Below are positions 33,889 through 43,723 of a stretch of DNA of 64,000 bases, in pieces; within the stretch, counting starts at the first letter, position 1, and the number at the start of each line of letters is the position of its first letter. Position numbers and translations under genes: made by a program. The stretch comes from an uncultured Bacilli bacterium. GTDB lineage: Bacteria > Bacillota_I > Bacilli_A > RF39 > UBA660. The stretch covers positions 15,014-79,013 of the forward strand of contig CAKOHR010000007.1 in NCBI GenBank assembly GCA_934085825.1, written 5' to 3'. Below the pieces are notes generated by a model, which saw only the letters and a program-made list of their open reading frames with translations, had not been told where the DNA came from and did no database searches.

Positions 33889-33917
33889 TTGAAAATATAT
33901 GCGAAAAAATGTATAAT
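33889..33917 (+). promoter_or_regulatory. Sigma-70-type promoter upstream of the nitroreductase gene
   Basis: TTGAAA (33889-33894), 17-base spacer, perfect TATAAT (33912-33917). About 100 bases of leader follow; otherwise the 270-base gap after tRNA-His holds nothing I can identify. Confidence 0.65.
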
Positions 33918-34023
33918 ATAAGTAAGAACAAAATAAATAAAGTGGTAGAATGGTGATGATCCGATGCTAGTTTGCTAAGAAATTTGTGGTTTTGTTCTGA
34001 TATAGTATATGGAGATGATAGTT

Positions 34024-34545
34024 GTGAATGATGTAACAAAAGTTTTATGTTCAAGAAGAAGTATTAGAAAATTTAAAGATGAACAAATACCCAAAGAAAA
34101 ATTAGATGAAATACTTAAGTGTGGAACATTTGCACCAAATGGAAAAAGTAAGCAAAGTGCTAAAATAGTGGTTATTCAAAATAGAAATTTAATTGAAGAA
34201 ATAGCTAAAATTAATGGAAGCTTTGTTAATAAAGTCGGCTTAAATCCTTTTTATAATGCTCCGACATTGATCATAGTTTTTGCTGATAAAAATGTTGCAA
34301 CATATGTTGAAGATGGTTCAGCAGTCATTACAAATATTGTAAATGCTGCCTTTAGTTTAAATATCGATAGTTGTTGGATTCATCGTGCTAAAGAAACTTT
34401 TGAAACAGAGTTTGGCAAAAAGTTGATGGCGAAATGGGGTTTAGATGATAATTATGTAGGAATAGGTAATGTTGTTTTAGGATATCGTGATATGATACTT
34501 CCTTCAGCTATGCCTAGAAAAAGTGATTTTATAATTTTTGATTGA
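34024..34545 (+). CDS. Nitroreductase-family flavoprotein
   Basis: About 173 residues from GTG at 34024 after GGAGATG; the frame is open to 34009. FMN-binding nitroreductase fold: SRRSIRKFKDEQIP at the N-terminus (FMN phosphate contacts), FAPNGKSKQS, and the C-terminal GIGNVVLGYRD. These NAD(P)H-dependent enzymes reduce nitro compounds, quinones or flavins; the physiological substrate is unknown. The CDF transporter gene follows after 10 bases, probably in the same operon. Confidence 0.9.
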   Translation: MNDVTKVLCSRRSIRKFKDEQIPKEKLDEILKCGTFAPNGKSKQSAKIVVIQNRNLIEEIAKINGSFVNKVGLNPFYNAPTLIIVFADKNVATYVEDGSAVITNIVNAAFSLNIDSCWIHRAKETFETEFGKKLMAKWGLDDNYVGIGNVVLGYRDMILPSAMPRKSDFIIFD

Positions 34546-34555
34546 TAGGTGAGTT

Positions 34556-35392
34556 ATGAAAAGAGAAAGAAGAATAACAGTTTTAAGTATAGGAGTTAAT
34601 TCTTTAGTGACTTTTGTGAAAATTTATGCAGGTTTAATATTTAATTCTTATACTTTAATGGTTAGTGGGTATAATACTTTATGTGATACAACTTTAGATT
34701 TTATGGCATATAGCGGTTCTGTTTTTCGTGGAAGAAGAGCTAACAGAAAAGAACCTTTTGGATATGGTAGATGTCAAAATTATGCCACAATATTTGTAGG
34801 AATTGTAATTGTTCTTCTAGGAGTGTTTATAGTATTTAAGTCTTTCTTTTTAAATTATGTAGTTACTGATTTAAAAGTTTTGTTAGTTTTATTTGTTGTT
34901 GCTATTATTATGCTTGTTTATGGTAATTTTTTATTTAGAAATGCTAAAGAAATACAAAGTACAATGTTAATGGATATGGCTCATATTTCATTTTATGATG
35001 GTGCTATTACTGCAGGAAATATATTTTTTATTTTCTTATCTAGTATAATTCCTGTATTTGATTTACTTGGCTGTTTGTTTATGGGCGCCGTCCTTATGTA
35101 TAAAGGAATTGGTATTATTATAAATAATTTTATATTATTAAATTGTCAAAATGATCAAAATAAAACTGTTATAAAAAAAATAGAAAGGATTATTAAGGAT
35201 GGCGAAGGTATAAGTTATTCAAATTGTAATCTTATTAATGTGAAAAAATATTATAAAGTAGTTATTGAAATATTGGTCGATGACGATGTGAGTTTAAATG
35301 ATTTAATTCTTTGGGAAGAATATTTAAGAGGCAATATCAAAGCTAGTAAAATTAGTGTGAAATTTGTTGAGTTTTTGGTGTATAAAAAATAA
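34556..35392 (+). CDS. Cation diffusion facilitator family transporter
   Basis: 278 residues, about five to six TM helices. The CDF features are NSYTLMVSGYNTLCDTTLD in TM2 (normally 'S.AL..Dg.HsL.D') and MLMDMAHISFYDGA in TM5, with the H/D metal-site residues. The YGRCQN motif after TM2 corresponds to the usual 'fGy.R.E'. The C-terminal cytoplasmic domain is short. Several consensus positions differ (Ser/Gly/Asn where most have Ser/Asp/His), so metal specificity, or even metal transport, is uncertain. Close spacing to the nitroreductase gene suggests cotranscription. Confidence 0.75.
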   Translation: MKRERRITVLSIGVNSLVTFVKIYAGLIFNSYTLMVSGYNTLCDTTLDFMAYSGSVFRGRRANRKEPFGYGRCQNYATIFVGIVIVLLGVFIVFKSFFLNYVVTDLKVLLVLFVVAIIMLVYGNFLFRNAKEIQSTMLMDMAHISFYDGAITAGNIFFIFLSSIIPVFDLLGCLFMGAVLMYKGIGIIINNFILLNCQNDQNKTVIKKIERIIKDGEGISYSNCNLINVKKYYKVVIEILVDDDVSLNDLILWEEYLRGNIKASKISVKFVEFLVYKK

Positions 35393-35397
35393 ATGTT

Positions 35398-35424
35398 AAG
35401 AGCGATGCTGATGGTGTCGTTTTT
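35398..35424 (+). terminator. Terminator after the CDF gene
   Basis: Hairpin GCGATGC/GGTGTCGT using G-U pairs, then T7. Confidence 0.5.
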
Positions 35425-35451
35425 TTATATAATAGGAAAATGATATTATAC

Positions 35452-35480
35452 TTGATTTTAACAAAAAAACTTGCTATTAT
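35452..35480 (+). promoter_or_regulatory. Promoter of the pseudopilin gene
   Basis: TTGATT, 17-base spacer, TATTAT, followed 20 bases on by GAGG and the pseudopilin ATG. Confidence 0.5.
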
Positions 35481-35504
35481 TAATAATAGGAAAGAGGTAT
35501 GGAT

Positions 35505-37652
35505 ATGAAAAACAAAAAGGGTTTTACTTTGGTTGAACTTATTGTGGTTGTACTCATTACTGCGATTGTCGTGGGAATTGGTGTACCGGTATTTATAAAC
35601 ATTCGTAAAAATGTTTTAAATAGTCAATTTGAAAATGTTAAAAGTAGAATTGAAGATGCAGCAGTAAAATATGCTAATGATACGCAGATAATTACTGTTT
35701 CAGTTGGTAAGTTAATTGAAGAAGGTTATTTGACAGCAGATGATCAAAATACAATTTACAATCCGGTTGATAATAAAAGCCTTAATTGTAAAATTGTTGA
35801 AGTTAGTTTAAATAATGGTGCTTATACTGCTAAATTAACTGATAATGGGGAACTAGAAGATGGTAGTTGTAGTACTTATGATGTTTCAGTTGCTAGTTTG
35901 ATTAAAATATCATGTTATTCTGAAACAGATGATCAAAATGAAATTGCAAAATGTGAAGAAACTTTAAAAAATACTGAAAATAAATGGTATAGTGGTAGTG
36001 TTAAGTTAGGTTTGTCTGATAATATTTCAAAGAAAGTTACAGATTATAGATGGCAAGGAGCTACTGGAGAATATAGTGATAATGCAGAAATAATTGTTAC
36101 AACTGATACAATTAAATCTACTTCATTTAATTTATCACTAACTTATGAAGATGGTTCAAGTGAATCTTCAAGTACAATTTTACAAATTGATAATCAAAAA
36201 CCTGTTATAATTGATGTGGTAAAAGATGACAATTGGGCAGGAAGTAAAAAGAATGTTACAATTAATGCTAGTGATAATAATGGTAGTGGTATTGCTGGAT
36301 ATTATGTTGGTACAAGTGAAACATGTGACGGAGAATATGTTTCAGATAATAAATTTGAATTAGAAAGTGGAAAATATTATACTTGTGTAAAGGATAATGC
36401 TGGTAATATTAGTGATGTAAAAGAATTTGAAATTGCTAATATTGATACATCAAAACCGGCACCAACAGCAGTTGGTAATAAGTATTATGTTACTTATTCT
36501 GAAACTAAGGGAATTACTTATTATAGTGAATTTTCAAGAAAAATAGTTTATGAAGATGCAGAAAGTGGTATTAGTGCAATTAAATACTGTTTTACTGATA
36601 AAGATACTTGTGAACCAGATAAGAATGCTACTATTCATGTTGGAAATAGTAGTGAAGCAATTTTAAGTTATCCTGCAAATAAGAATGCTACTAGAGTTTG
36701 TACAAAAGCAGTTGATAATGTTAATAATGAATCTGAAGTATATTGTGATGATACATTCCTAGTTGATACTACTAAACCTACTGATATTAAAGCAGAACAT
36801 AATCAAAGTAATTCCAGTTATGTTAAGGTAAGTGGTTCTGATGCAGAAAGTGGCATTTATAAATATACTTGTAAATTTGGTACTAGTTCTTCTAATTTAA
36901 ATCAAAGTGTAGAAGCTAAAGATGGTATATGTGATTTAGGTGCTATTTCTAGTGGTGTTACTTACTATGTAAAAGCTGAAGTATATAATAATGCTAATTT
37001 AGTTGCATCAAGTAGTGTTGTTAATTTTAAAGCACAAGTTAAAATGTCTGATGCATATACTGAAGTTTGTGGTAATGGAGAGTATTGTAATAGTCCTTTA
37101 TATATAAATTATAACGGAAATATATTTGTTGTTTATAGAAATAATAATGGATATAAAGCTATATATAATGGTGTATATGATCAATATAATTTCTTACAAT
37201 CTGGTTGTTGTAATAATGGACATTGTACATATAGTGGAGCACATTATACAAATGGTGTGTTAAGTACATATTTAAATGGTACATTTATAAGTGGTTTACC
37301 TAATTATTCAAGTAAACTTAAAAATTCTACGTGGTATACTGGAACAAGTAATAATGTTACATCAAGAACTGCAACTGCTTATGTAGGACTTATGGATTAT
37401 AGTGAATATAATTCAACTAAGGGTAAGAATTGGATTTATGAAGGTGCTTCTGGTACTTATTTCTGGCTAATTACTCCAGCAACAACATCAGCTTACTTAG
37501 AAAATTATACAGTAAGATATTATAATGGTAATTATAATTTATCTTCACAGGTTGTTAATACTTCAAGTGGTGCTAGACCTGTAGTTGTGTTTAATGGAAG
37601 TTTAGTGTTTACTAGCGGTAAAGGAACTTTAGAAAGTCCTTATGTAGTGTAG
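35505..37652 (+). CDS. Type IV pilin-like protein with Ig-like repeats and a C-terminal target-like domain
   Basis: About 715 residues from the ATG at 35505. The N-terminus KNKKGFTLVELIVVVLIT is a class III (prepilin peptidase) signal, with cleavage after the Gly and the conserved Glu5. A normal pseudopilin head follows to about residue 150. Then come repeated Ig-like/extracellular modules with Cys pairs (VKDNAGNIS, VDNVNNES, VEAKDGICDL). The last 170 residues contain MDYSEYNSTKGKNWIYEGASG, FWLITPA and SGARPVVVFNGS, the FGE/C-type-lectin-like fold of the DGR targets. Unusually long for a pseudopilin. No prepilin peptidase or assembly ATPase is in the window. Confidence 0.82.
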   Translation: MKNKKGFTLVELIVVVLITAIVVGIGVPVFINIRKNVLNSQFENVKSRIEDAAVKYANDTQIITVSVGKLIEEGYLTADDQNTIYNPVDNKSLNCKIVEVSLNNGAYTAKLTDNGELEDGSCSTYDVSVASLIKISCYSETDDQNEIAKCEETLKNTENKWYSGSVKLGLSDNISKKVTDYRWQGATGEYSDNAEIIVTTDTIKSTSFNLSLTYEDGSSESSSTILQIDNQKPVIIDVVKDDNWAGSKKNVTINASDNNGSGIAGYYVGTSETCDGEYVSDNKFELESGKYYTCVKDNAGNISDVKEFEIANIDTSKPAPTAVGNKYYVTYSETKGITYYSEFSRKIVYEDAESGISAIKYCFTDKDTCEPDKNATIHVGNSSEAILSYPANKNATRVCTKAVDNVNNESEVYCDDTFLVDTTKPTDIKAEHNQSNSSYVKVSGSDAESGIYKYTCKFGTSSSNLNQSVEAKDGICDLGAISSGVTYYVKAEVYNNANLVASSSVVNFKAQVKMSDAYTEVCGNGEYCNSPLYINYNGNIFVVYRNNNGYKAIYNGVYDQYNFLQSGCCNNGHCTYSGAHYTNGVLSTYLNGTFISGLPNYSSKLKNSTWYTGTSNNVTSRTATAYVGLMDYSEYNSTKGKNWIYEGASGTYFWLITPATTSAYLENYTVRYYNGNYNLSSQVVNTSSGARPVVVFNGSLVFTSGKGTLESPYVV

Positions 37653-37662
37653 GAGGAGACTC

Positions 37663-39579
37663 ATGGAAAAAAAGAATAAAAAATTATTGATTTGTATTGT
37701 TGGAGTTATAGTTGGTGTTTTGCTTATTTCTCTTTTGATACTTGGAATAAGTAAATTAAGTACAAAAAGGAATATTGATAAAGTAAATGAAGAACTTGCA
37801 GATATCTTTAAAAATGATGTTATTACACCAGAAGATGATGTTTATAGTAAACAAAAAGAAACAGATGTAAAAGTGAAAGAAGCTATGGATAATAAGAAAT
37901 ATACTTTGGATGATCCTTATGTAATAGAAAATCCTTATTATATTTCTCCTCTTACTGCTTTGATTGTTTTTCAAACTAGTAGTGAAGAGGCTGTAACAAT
38001 TGAAGTTAATGGTCAAAAACAAGAATTTGAAAAAAGTAAAAAACATGCTATTCCAGTTTATGGTTTAGTGGCTGGTAAAAAGAATAGTGTTAAGATAAGT
38101 GCTGGTAGTAAATCAAAAACTTTAGATTTAGATATGACTAGCGTTAAGGATGATTTGAATTTAGATGTTAGCCTTGGTAAAGGCACAGACTTGGGTAATG
38201 ATATATATGTTGTTACAACACCAGGTGATGAAGGAATGTATGGTTTTAATACAAATGGAGAACTCGTATGGAGACTTACTGATACTTTTGGTTTAGCTAT
38301 AACTAAGCTTGATAATGGACATTTGCTTTTAAGTAATACGGAATATATTTTGACTTATTCTAGAACTGGTCTTGTGGAAATTGATTATTTAGGAAAAATA
38401 TATAATGTTTATGATATTCAAGGCGGTTATCACAATGATGTAGTTGTTTTAGATAATGGTAATTATTTACTTGGATCTTCAAATATAACTAGAGGTACTA
38501 TTTCTGATATTTTAATTGAAATTAATCCTAAAGATGGAAGAATTGTTAATACAATTGATGTTAAGAATATTGTTGATGATGTTAGTGATAGATTTGTAGA
38601 AAATCTTAAAATTATGGATTGGGCAGCAATTAATAGTATATATTTTGATAAAGAAAGTAATTCAGTTATACTTTCACTTGGTGGTAGAAATTCAGTTGTA
38701 AGTATTGATTATAGTAGTAAAAAAATTAATTGGATATTTGGTGATATTAAATATTGGAATGATAAATTTAAAGATTATATTGTTTCATATGATGGAGAGT
38801 ATCCAATGCTTACAAATAGTGTAAGTCTTAATAAAGATGGTAATTTAGTATTATTTAATAATGGTATGGATGGATCTTTAACTGAAGATGCTTTGTGTAG
38901 TAATTTTGTTGGATCTCATAGTAAAGGCCAAATATTTAAAATTGATAATAAAGTTGCTACTTTAATTAGTGAATTTACTGATAATAATTCTTTCTATAGC
39001 TATGCTGTTTCAAATTATAATGAACTTGGTAATGGAAACTATTTATTATTCTCTGCATGGGAATATGGGGAAGGTACAATGCTTAAAGAAGGTTGTACAA
39101 TGAATAGTAATGTTGAAGGTTTACATTCTATTATATATGAATTAGATAAGAATAATAATATTTTATTTAAGGCTTCTTTTATGGGTGGTTCTTATAGAGC
39201 TAATAAAATAAATTTATATAAAAATAGTGGTAAGAATTTTAATCCAAGTGATATAAATTATTATAATACAATGGATGCTAAAATTTATGAAGAAGTTGAA
39301 AATTCAACTATAGTGAATTCACTTAAAAATGCTGAAAAGAGTATTTATTCTGTTAGTATTAGTAAAAACTTGTTAACTATTAATGCAGCTTTTCAAACAA
39401 ACGATGAAGTTTATGTTCTTCTTGTTGGTAAAGAAAATAAAGCTTATAAATATTTATCTAAAACTAAAGGTAACTATTTACAACCTGTTGTAAATTTAAG
39501 AGGTTTATCTGGTGAATATGCATTGTTCTTAGTTGTAAATGGTGTTTATTATAATTTAGATCAAACATATAAATTTTAA
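37663..39579 (+). CDS. Membrane-anchored arylsulfotransferase-like beta-propeller protein
   Basis: 638 residues with a signal anchor at about 8-30 (LLICIVGVIVGVLLISLLIL). N-terminal ASST-type beta domain (SPLTALIVFQTSSEEAVTIEVNG) followed by a six-bladed propeller typical of aryl-sulfate sulfotransferases: GGYHNDVVVLDNGNYLLGSS, DWAAINSIYFD, NSVILSLGGRNSVVSID, INWIFGD. The histidine in GGYHND fits a conserved active-site position. ASST moves sulfate between phenolic compounds outside the cell. GGAGGAG precedes the ATG 10 bases after the pseudopilin stop, so the two are coexpressed. Confidence 0.8.
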   Translation: MEKKNKKLLICIVGVIVGVLLISLLILGISKLSTKRNIDKVNEELADIFKNDVITPEDDVYSKQKETDVKVKEAMDNKKYTLDDPYVIENPYYISPLTALIVFQTSSEEAVTIEVNGQKQEFEKSKKHAIPVYGLVAGKKNSVKISAGSKSKTLDLDMTSVKDDLNLDVSLGKGTDLGNDIYVVTTPGDEGMYGFNTNGELVWRLTDTFGLAITKLDNGHLLLSNTEYILTYSRTGLVEIDYLGKIYNVYDIQGGYHNDVVVLDNGNYLLGSSNITRGTISDILIEINPKDGRIVNTIDVKNIVDDVSDRFVENLKIMDWAAINSIYFDKESNSVILSLGGRNSVVSIDYSSKKINWIFGDIKYWNDKFKDYIVSYDGEYPMLTNSVSLNKDGNLVLFNNGMDGSLTEDALCSNFVGSHSKGQIFKIDNKVATLISEFTDNNSFYSYAVSNYNELGNGNYLLFSAWEYGEGTMLKEGCTMNSNVEGLHSIIYELDKNNNILFKASFMGGSYRANKINLYKNSGKNFNPSDINYYNTMDAKIYEEVENSTIVNSLKNAEKSIYSVSISKNLLTINAAFQTNDEVYVLLVGKENKAYKYLSKTKGNYLQPVVNLRGLSGEYALFLVVNGVYYNLDQTYKF

Positions 39580-39631
39580 AGTAATATAGAGTAATTTTAT
39601 ATTACTTTTTTTTGTGAAACTTTTGTGAACA

Positions 39632-39673
39632 TTAGCACTTATAGTTGACAAGTGCTAAATATGGTAATATAAT
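39632..39673 (+). promoter_or_regulatory. CIRCE operator overlapping the hsp20 promoter
   Basis: TTAGCACTT (39632-39640) and AAGTGCTAA (39650-39658) form a 9-base spaced inverted repeat matching the HrcA-binding CIRCE element. TTGACA (39645-39650) lies inside it and TATAAT is at 39668-39673 with a 17-base spacer. Repressor binding would directly block the -35 region. Confidence 0.9.
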
Positions 39674-39769
39674 GGTAGTGTTAGTTGAGAAAGCTAACAA
39701 ATAAAAACATTTTCAAAGTATAAACATAAAGAATTTGAAAATATTAAATATGAAAGGATGATGATATTT

Positions 39770-40144
39770 ATGTTACCAAGTAGAATGTTTTTTGATGATA
39801 TGTTAAGTGATTTTGAAAAGGAAAATAAGATGAAATGTGATATCTTTGAAAAAGATAACAAGGTCTTTATAGAAATGGATGTTCCAGGATATGACAAGAA
39901 AGATATAAAAGTAGAATGTAATAAAGGAAATATTGTTGTTAAGGCTGAACATCATGAAAAACATGAAGATAATAAGAAATACCTTCATAGAGAAAGAAAA
40001 ATGTATGGCAGACTTGAAAGAAGTTTTCATTTAGATGATGTTGATGAAGAAACTATGGAAGCAGAATTTAAAGATGGTATTTTAACTATTAGTGTTTCCA
40101 AAGTGGATGAAGATAAAAATAAAAGATATATTGAAGTTAAATAA
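39770..40144 (+). CDS. Small heat-shock protein, Hsp20/alpha-crystallin family
   Basis: About 124 residues from the third of three clustered ATGs (39758, 39761, 39770); MLPSRMFFDDML is a natural Hsp20 start. Alpha-crystallin domain: DKVFIEMDVPGYDKKDIKV, YLHRERKMYGRLERSFHL, and the A-x-x-x-n-G-v-L signature AEFKDGILTISV. ATP-independent holdase that prevents aggregation of unfolded proteins. The CIRCE site shows HrcA-type heat regulation; in many Firmicutes hsp20 is under CtsR or SigB instead. A 5' leader hairpin GTTAG/CTAAC lies between promoter and start. A terminator follows the stop. Confidence 0.95.
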   Translation: MLPSRMFFDDMLSDFEKENKMKCDIFEKDNKVFIEMDVPGYDKKDIKVECNKGNIVVKAEHHEKHEDNKKYLHRERKMYGRLERSFHLDDVDEETMEAEFKDGILTISVSKVDEDKNKRYIEVK

Positions 40145-40277
40145 ATTTGAAAGTGCACTTAAGGTGCATTTTTTTGCTATAAAAATTGTTGAAATTTGTC
40201 AGTGTTTTAGATGTTTTGATATTATTTGTCGAAAGCCTTGAAAGTCTTAAAAATATATGTATAATAGCGCCCTAGAA

Positions 40278-40568
40278 ATGAACAATTATATGAATGCAAC
40301 TAAAAGAGAATTTGTACTTCTAACTGGTAAATTTGTTAAAATACTTTTTAATACTAAAGTTGGGCAAAAAAATTTATAAGTTTAATTATTGATACAACTG
40401 TTGAACTTTTTGGTCAAAATTTTATTTCATTAAATCCACATATTTTAGTGCTTCCAGATGTTGTAAGTAGTGAAGAAGATTTAGCAAAAGAAAACGTTAT
40501 ATCTGTTTGTATGTGATGACAATGATTTGTTGGTTCGTTTGTTTGAGAGTGAGAAACAAAAAAATTGA
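40278..40568 (+). pseudogene. Decayed small gene
   Basis: Frame pieces line up in order: MNNYMNATKREFVLLTGKFV (40278 on), then after a shift SLIIDTTVELFGQNFISLNP and DVVSSEEDLAKENV, then after another shift DDNDLLVRLFESEKQKN. Each piece has coding-like composition but stops interrupt the whole. No family recognised. This remnant accounts for most of the 500-base gap after hsp20. A hairpin (ATAGGT/ACCTAT, T8) at about 40585-40615 may have been its terminator. Confidence 0.45.
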
Positions 40569-40650
40569 TGAAGGAGAAATTTAATATAGGTTTTAAAATA
40601 CCTATGTTTTTTTTGAAAGATATGATAGAATAAAAATGAGGTTATATATT

Positions 40651-40878
40651 ATGGATGAACTAAAAAAATATGGTGATAATATTGTTATCAATGATTATGA
40701 AATTAATGTGTTAAGTAAATGTAATATTGATGTAACTAAATGTAAAACAATTGCAGAAATTTTACTTCTTATTGATAGATATTTAGATGATTCTGATTTA
40801 GAAGATGAAGAATATGAAGAAATAGATTTTGTTGCAAATAATTTGAGTGAAAGATTGTATTATATGGGGAATAAGTAG
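40651..40878 (+). CDS. Small acidic hypothetical protein
   Basis: About 75 residues from the ATG at 40651 after GAGG (MDELKKYGDNIVINDYEIN). Acidic C-terminal half (DDSDLEDEEYEEIDF), no signal peptide or TM segment. No recognised family. Its stop is directly followed by the start of the secreted metallopeptidase-related gene, so they are probably cotranscribed. Confidence 0.6.
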   Translation: MDELKKYGDNIVINDYEINVLSKCNIDVTKCKTIAEILLLIDRYLDDSDLEDEEYEEIDFVANNLSERLYYMGNK

Positions 40879-40879
40879 T

Positions 40880-41758
40880 ATGAAAAAGAATAAAAAGAGA
40901 TTGTTAATTAGCATTTTGGTTCTGTTTGTTGTATCGTGTGGTGTCTTTATATTTAACATTATTGGTAATAATAACAAAGAGGAAAAAGATTTGTTTGGTA
41001 TAGAGAGTATTACAACATTAAACAATGTTGGTATAAAACTTGGTGAAGATTTTTACGTTAAACATGAAAGTGATAAGCTAGTAGTTTATGATTTTAATAA
41101 TGATGTTATTAGTGAATATGCAGATGATTTTACTGGTTATGAAATATTTGATAAAAGATTAATTATTATAAATGATGATGAAATGTCAGTAATAATTAAT
41201 AAAAATGGTACAACTTTAAAAAGTGGTGAAGTAATAATAGGTTCTCAAGATAATAAATATATTCTTGTAGATGATACAATTTATGATTATAATTTAAGAG
41301 AAATATATAAACTGGATGTAAAGGTTAATAAAGAATACAATGCATTATTTGTAAATGATCTTTTCATATATGATATATCTGATAATATTACTGAAAATGT
41401 TATAGTTGACCTTGAAGAAGAAAACGTGCTGTTGAAAGGTTTTAGTAAAAGTTATTCATTTTATTATTATGATGTAATTTATTTTGCAGTTACTTTAAAT
41501 GATATAAGTTATTTGCTGGATGTAAATACTAAAAAGATAGTTTATGAAGATATAAAAGTTGATGAAGATAATTTATATTATAATATATTTACTTATAAAG
41601 ATAATACTTATTATATATCTGATAAAATATATGGAGAAAATACCAAAATAAGTGATAAATATATAATGACTAAAGATACTTGTGAAGATGGTTATAAGTT
41701 AAAAGATTTAAATGGGAAAACTATTATTGATCAATGTATGAATGGTTATAAAATTTGA
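40880..41758 (+). pseudogene. 5' part of a frameshifted membrane-anchored metallopeptidase gene
   Basis: 292 residues. Signal anchor at about 8-28 (LLISILVLFVVSCGVFIF), then a repetitive beta-rich extracellular region (FVNDLFIYDIS, SKSYSFYYYDVIYF, KDLNGKTIIDQC). It stops at TGA 41756-41758. The downstream ORF overlaps by 17 bases in another frame and continues the same pattern of repeats, so one-base removal in the AAAATTTGATGATG run would fuse the two into about 830 residues. Either a real frameshift mutation, a slippage site or a sequencing error. Neither half alone looks functional. Confidence 0.6.
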
Positions 41759-43373
41759 TGATGCTATTGTGGGTTTAAGTGTTAATGGTCATAGTATATT
41801 ATTTTATAAAGATAAAAAAATTGAAGGAGCAGTCTTTTCTTTACAAGGTGATTATATAAAGGTAGAAAAGTCAGTTGATTTGTTAGGTTATGGTTCTGAA
41901 AGTACTTATTATAATAAAGATTTAGAAAAAATAGATTTTGATGGAAATGCAAGTCTTTATTACATAGGTAATGGTTATTATTATAGTTATTATATTAATG
42001 ATAATAGCTATTATTTCTATGATAAAGATTTAAATAAGGTAAGTGATAAACTAAGTAGTATTATTTGTAATAAAAATACATATTGTGATGTAACTACGAA
42101 TAATTATACTCACTATTTATATAAAGATGGTAAAAAAGTATTTGAAGAAAAATTAACTAATATTAAATTAGATGATAATGAAATATTAATTGAAACTCTT
42201 TATAAGACTTATTTGTTAAAGTTAGGAAATAATAAAAATGTAAAGTTAGATTTAAGCTTTGATTATAATATAGATGTTGATAAAATTATAAGTAAATATG
42301 ATTTAAAAAAAGATGAGTCTATTATAAAACAAAATAAAGAATTGTTTATACAATATGCTTATCTTGTAGAAAATAGTAATAATCTTATGGATTATAAAAA
42401 ACAAGTTTTTGATTTATTTAAGGTAATAATAGATAACTCTAAGTATCTTGATGAATTTTATTTTCTTTATAAGTTAGGAAAGCTTAATATTATTTATGAA
42501 GAAGCTACATATAATGGAAATGCTATTTCAACATATGCTGATTCTGTTACTAAAGTAAGTCTTTCATCAAGTCAAGATAGTATTATTTATCATGAACTTA
42601 TGCATTTTGTAGATTTTTCTATAAATTATAATTCTAATAATTGGCTTTATAAGTGCGATGGTAAATATAAGATTATGCCAGCTTCTGAAAATATTTATGA
42701 TGGTTGTGATTCTGTGATTATTCATTCTACAAATTATTTAACTGAGGCAGGTGCAGAAATATTTAAAGCTAAGTATTTTACAAAAGAAATTAAATCTATT
42801 GCTTATTATTTTGCCTCAAATTATCTTGAAGGTCTAGAATATATATTTGGCTCAGAAGAAATAAATAAGTGGTATTTTGGTGATGTTAATAATTTCTATA
42901 TTGCACTTCTTAATGATTATGAAAATGTGGATATAGTAAATAAAATAATTGATGCTTTAAATTCAACAACATCTTTAGAAGAAGGTTCAAATTCTAATGT
43001 CGGTTATTTGCTTGATATATTAATTGATTTATATAAAAAACATATTGGTAATGATTATTTAAGTGATAAGAAATTTTCATTTATACTAAAATCAATGAGT
43101 GATAATGATTATATAAATACTTCAAAATACTATAATGAATTTAAATCTGTTTTAGATATGGATTATGGTTCTTTAAACGAATTAAAAGAAAAGACTGGAT
43201 ATGATATGTATGGTAATTCCATTGATCCTGTTATTATTGATAATAAAATGTATCTTAGTTGGAATGTTTCAAATAAATTAGTAGCTAAGTGTGCTGTTAT
43301 TTGGATAAATTATGACTTTGATAATGATAAAGTTACTGATTATATTGTTATAGAAGAAAATATTAAAAGTTAA
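41742..43373 (+). pseudogene. 3' part of the frameshifted gene: HExxH zinc metallopeptidase domain
   Basis: 543 residues in the downstream frame. The first roughly 170 continue the repeat region of the upstream part (SVNGHSILFYKDKKIEG, YYNKDLEKIDFDG). The second half is a gluzincin-like peptidase: IIYHELMHFVDFS gives HExxH, and YLTEAGAEIFKAKYF may hold the third ligand Glu, 50 residues downstream. No signal peptide of its own. It would be extracellular only if joined to the 40880 ORF. Substrate unknown. A terminator (AGTTACTAG/CTAGTGGCT, T8) follows at 43384-43414. Confidence 0.6.
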
Positions 43374-43383
43374 TTATAGAAAA

Positions 43384-43414
43384 AGTTACTAGTATTTACT
43401 AGTGGCTTTTTTTT
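43384..43414 (+). terminator. Terminator after the metallopeptidase ORF
   Basis: AGTTACTAG pairs with CTAGTGGCT using G-U pairs, followed by T8. The T run also begins the duplicated surface-gene promoter copy. Confidence 0.65.
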
Positions 43415-43475
43415 GATGTAAAATGCTTATATACTAGAGAAAATATCCAGTGTGATATTGTTATGTATGGAGGAT

Positions 43476-43661
43476 ATGAAAAAGAAAATATTGATTTTAT
43501 CAGCTTTTATTTTATTACTTGGAGTTGTAATTATATATCATAATTAAAGTAAGGATAATGTATTAGAGGATATTAAATCTAAAGTTATAAAAAATGAAAA
43601 TACATTATCTATGATGCTAGAAACTGAAGCTGGTTCTGGAAATTATGATAAATTAAGTTAA
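43476..43661 (+). pseudogene. Truncated 5' copy of the 9.3-kb surface protein gene
   Basis: The frame from ATG 43476 matches the first 61 codons of the 9267 gene (MKKKILILSAFILLLGVV, then LSMMLETEAGSGNY), with an in-frame TAA at codon 24 and a final stop before the rest of the gene. The match extends upstream through the leader (GTGATATTGTTAT and GGAGG) and the promoter. So a block of about 250 bases including promoter, signal anchor and start of the N-terminal module was copied, then decayed. Confidence 0.85.
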
Positions 43662-43723
43662 AAGCATGGCACTGTCCATGTTTTTTTGGTATAATTAAAG
43701 AAGAATTGAGGTAAAAATATAAA

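Noticed and set aside
37400..37600. C-terminus of the pseudopilin as a variable repeat
   Set aside because: Domain-level similarity only; no stretch aligns with the template repeat at nucleotide level.
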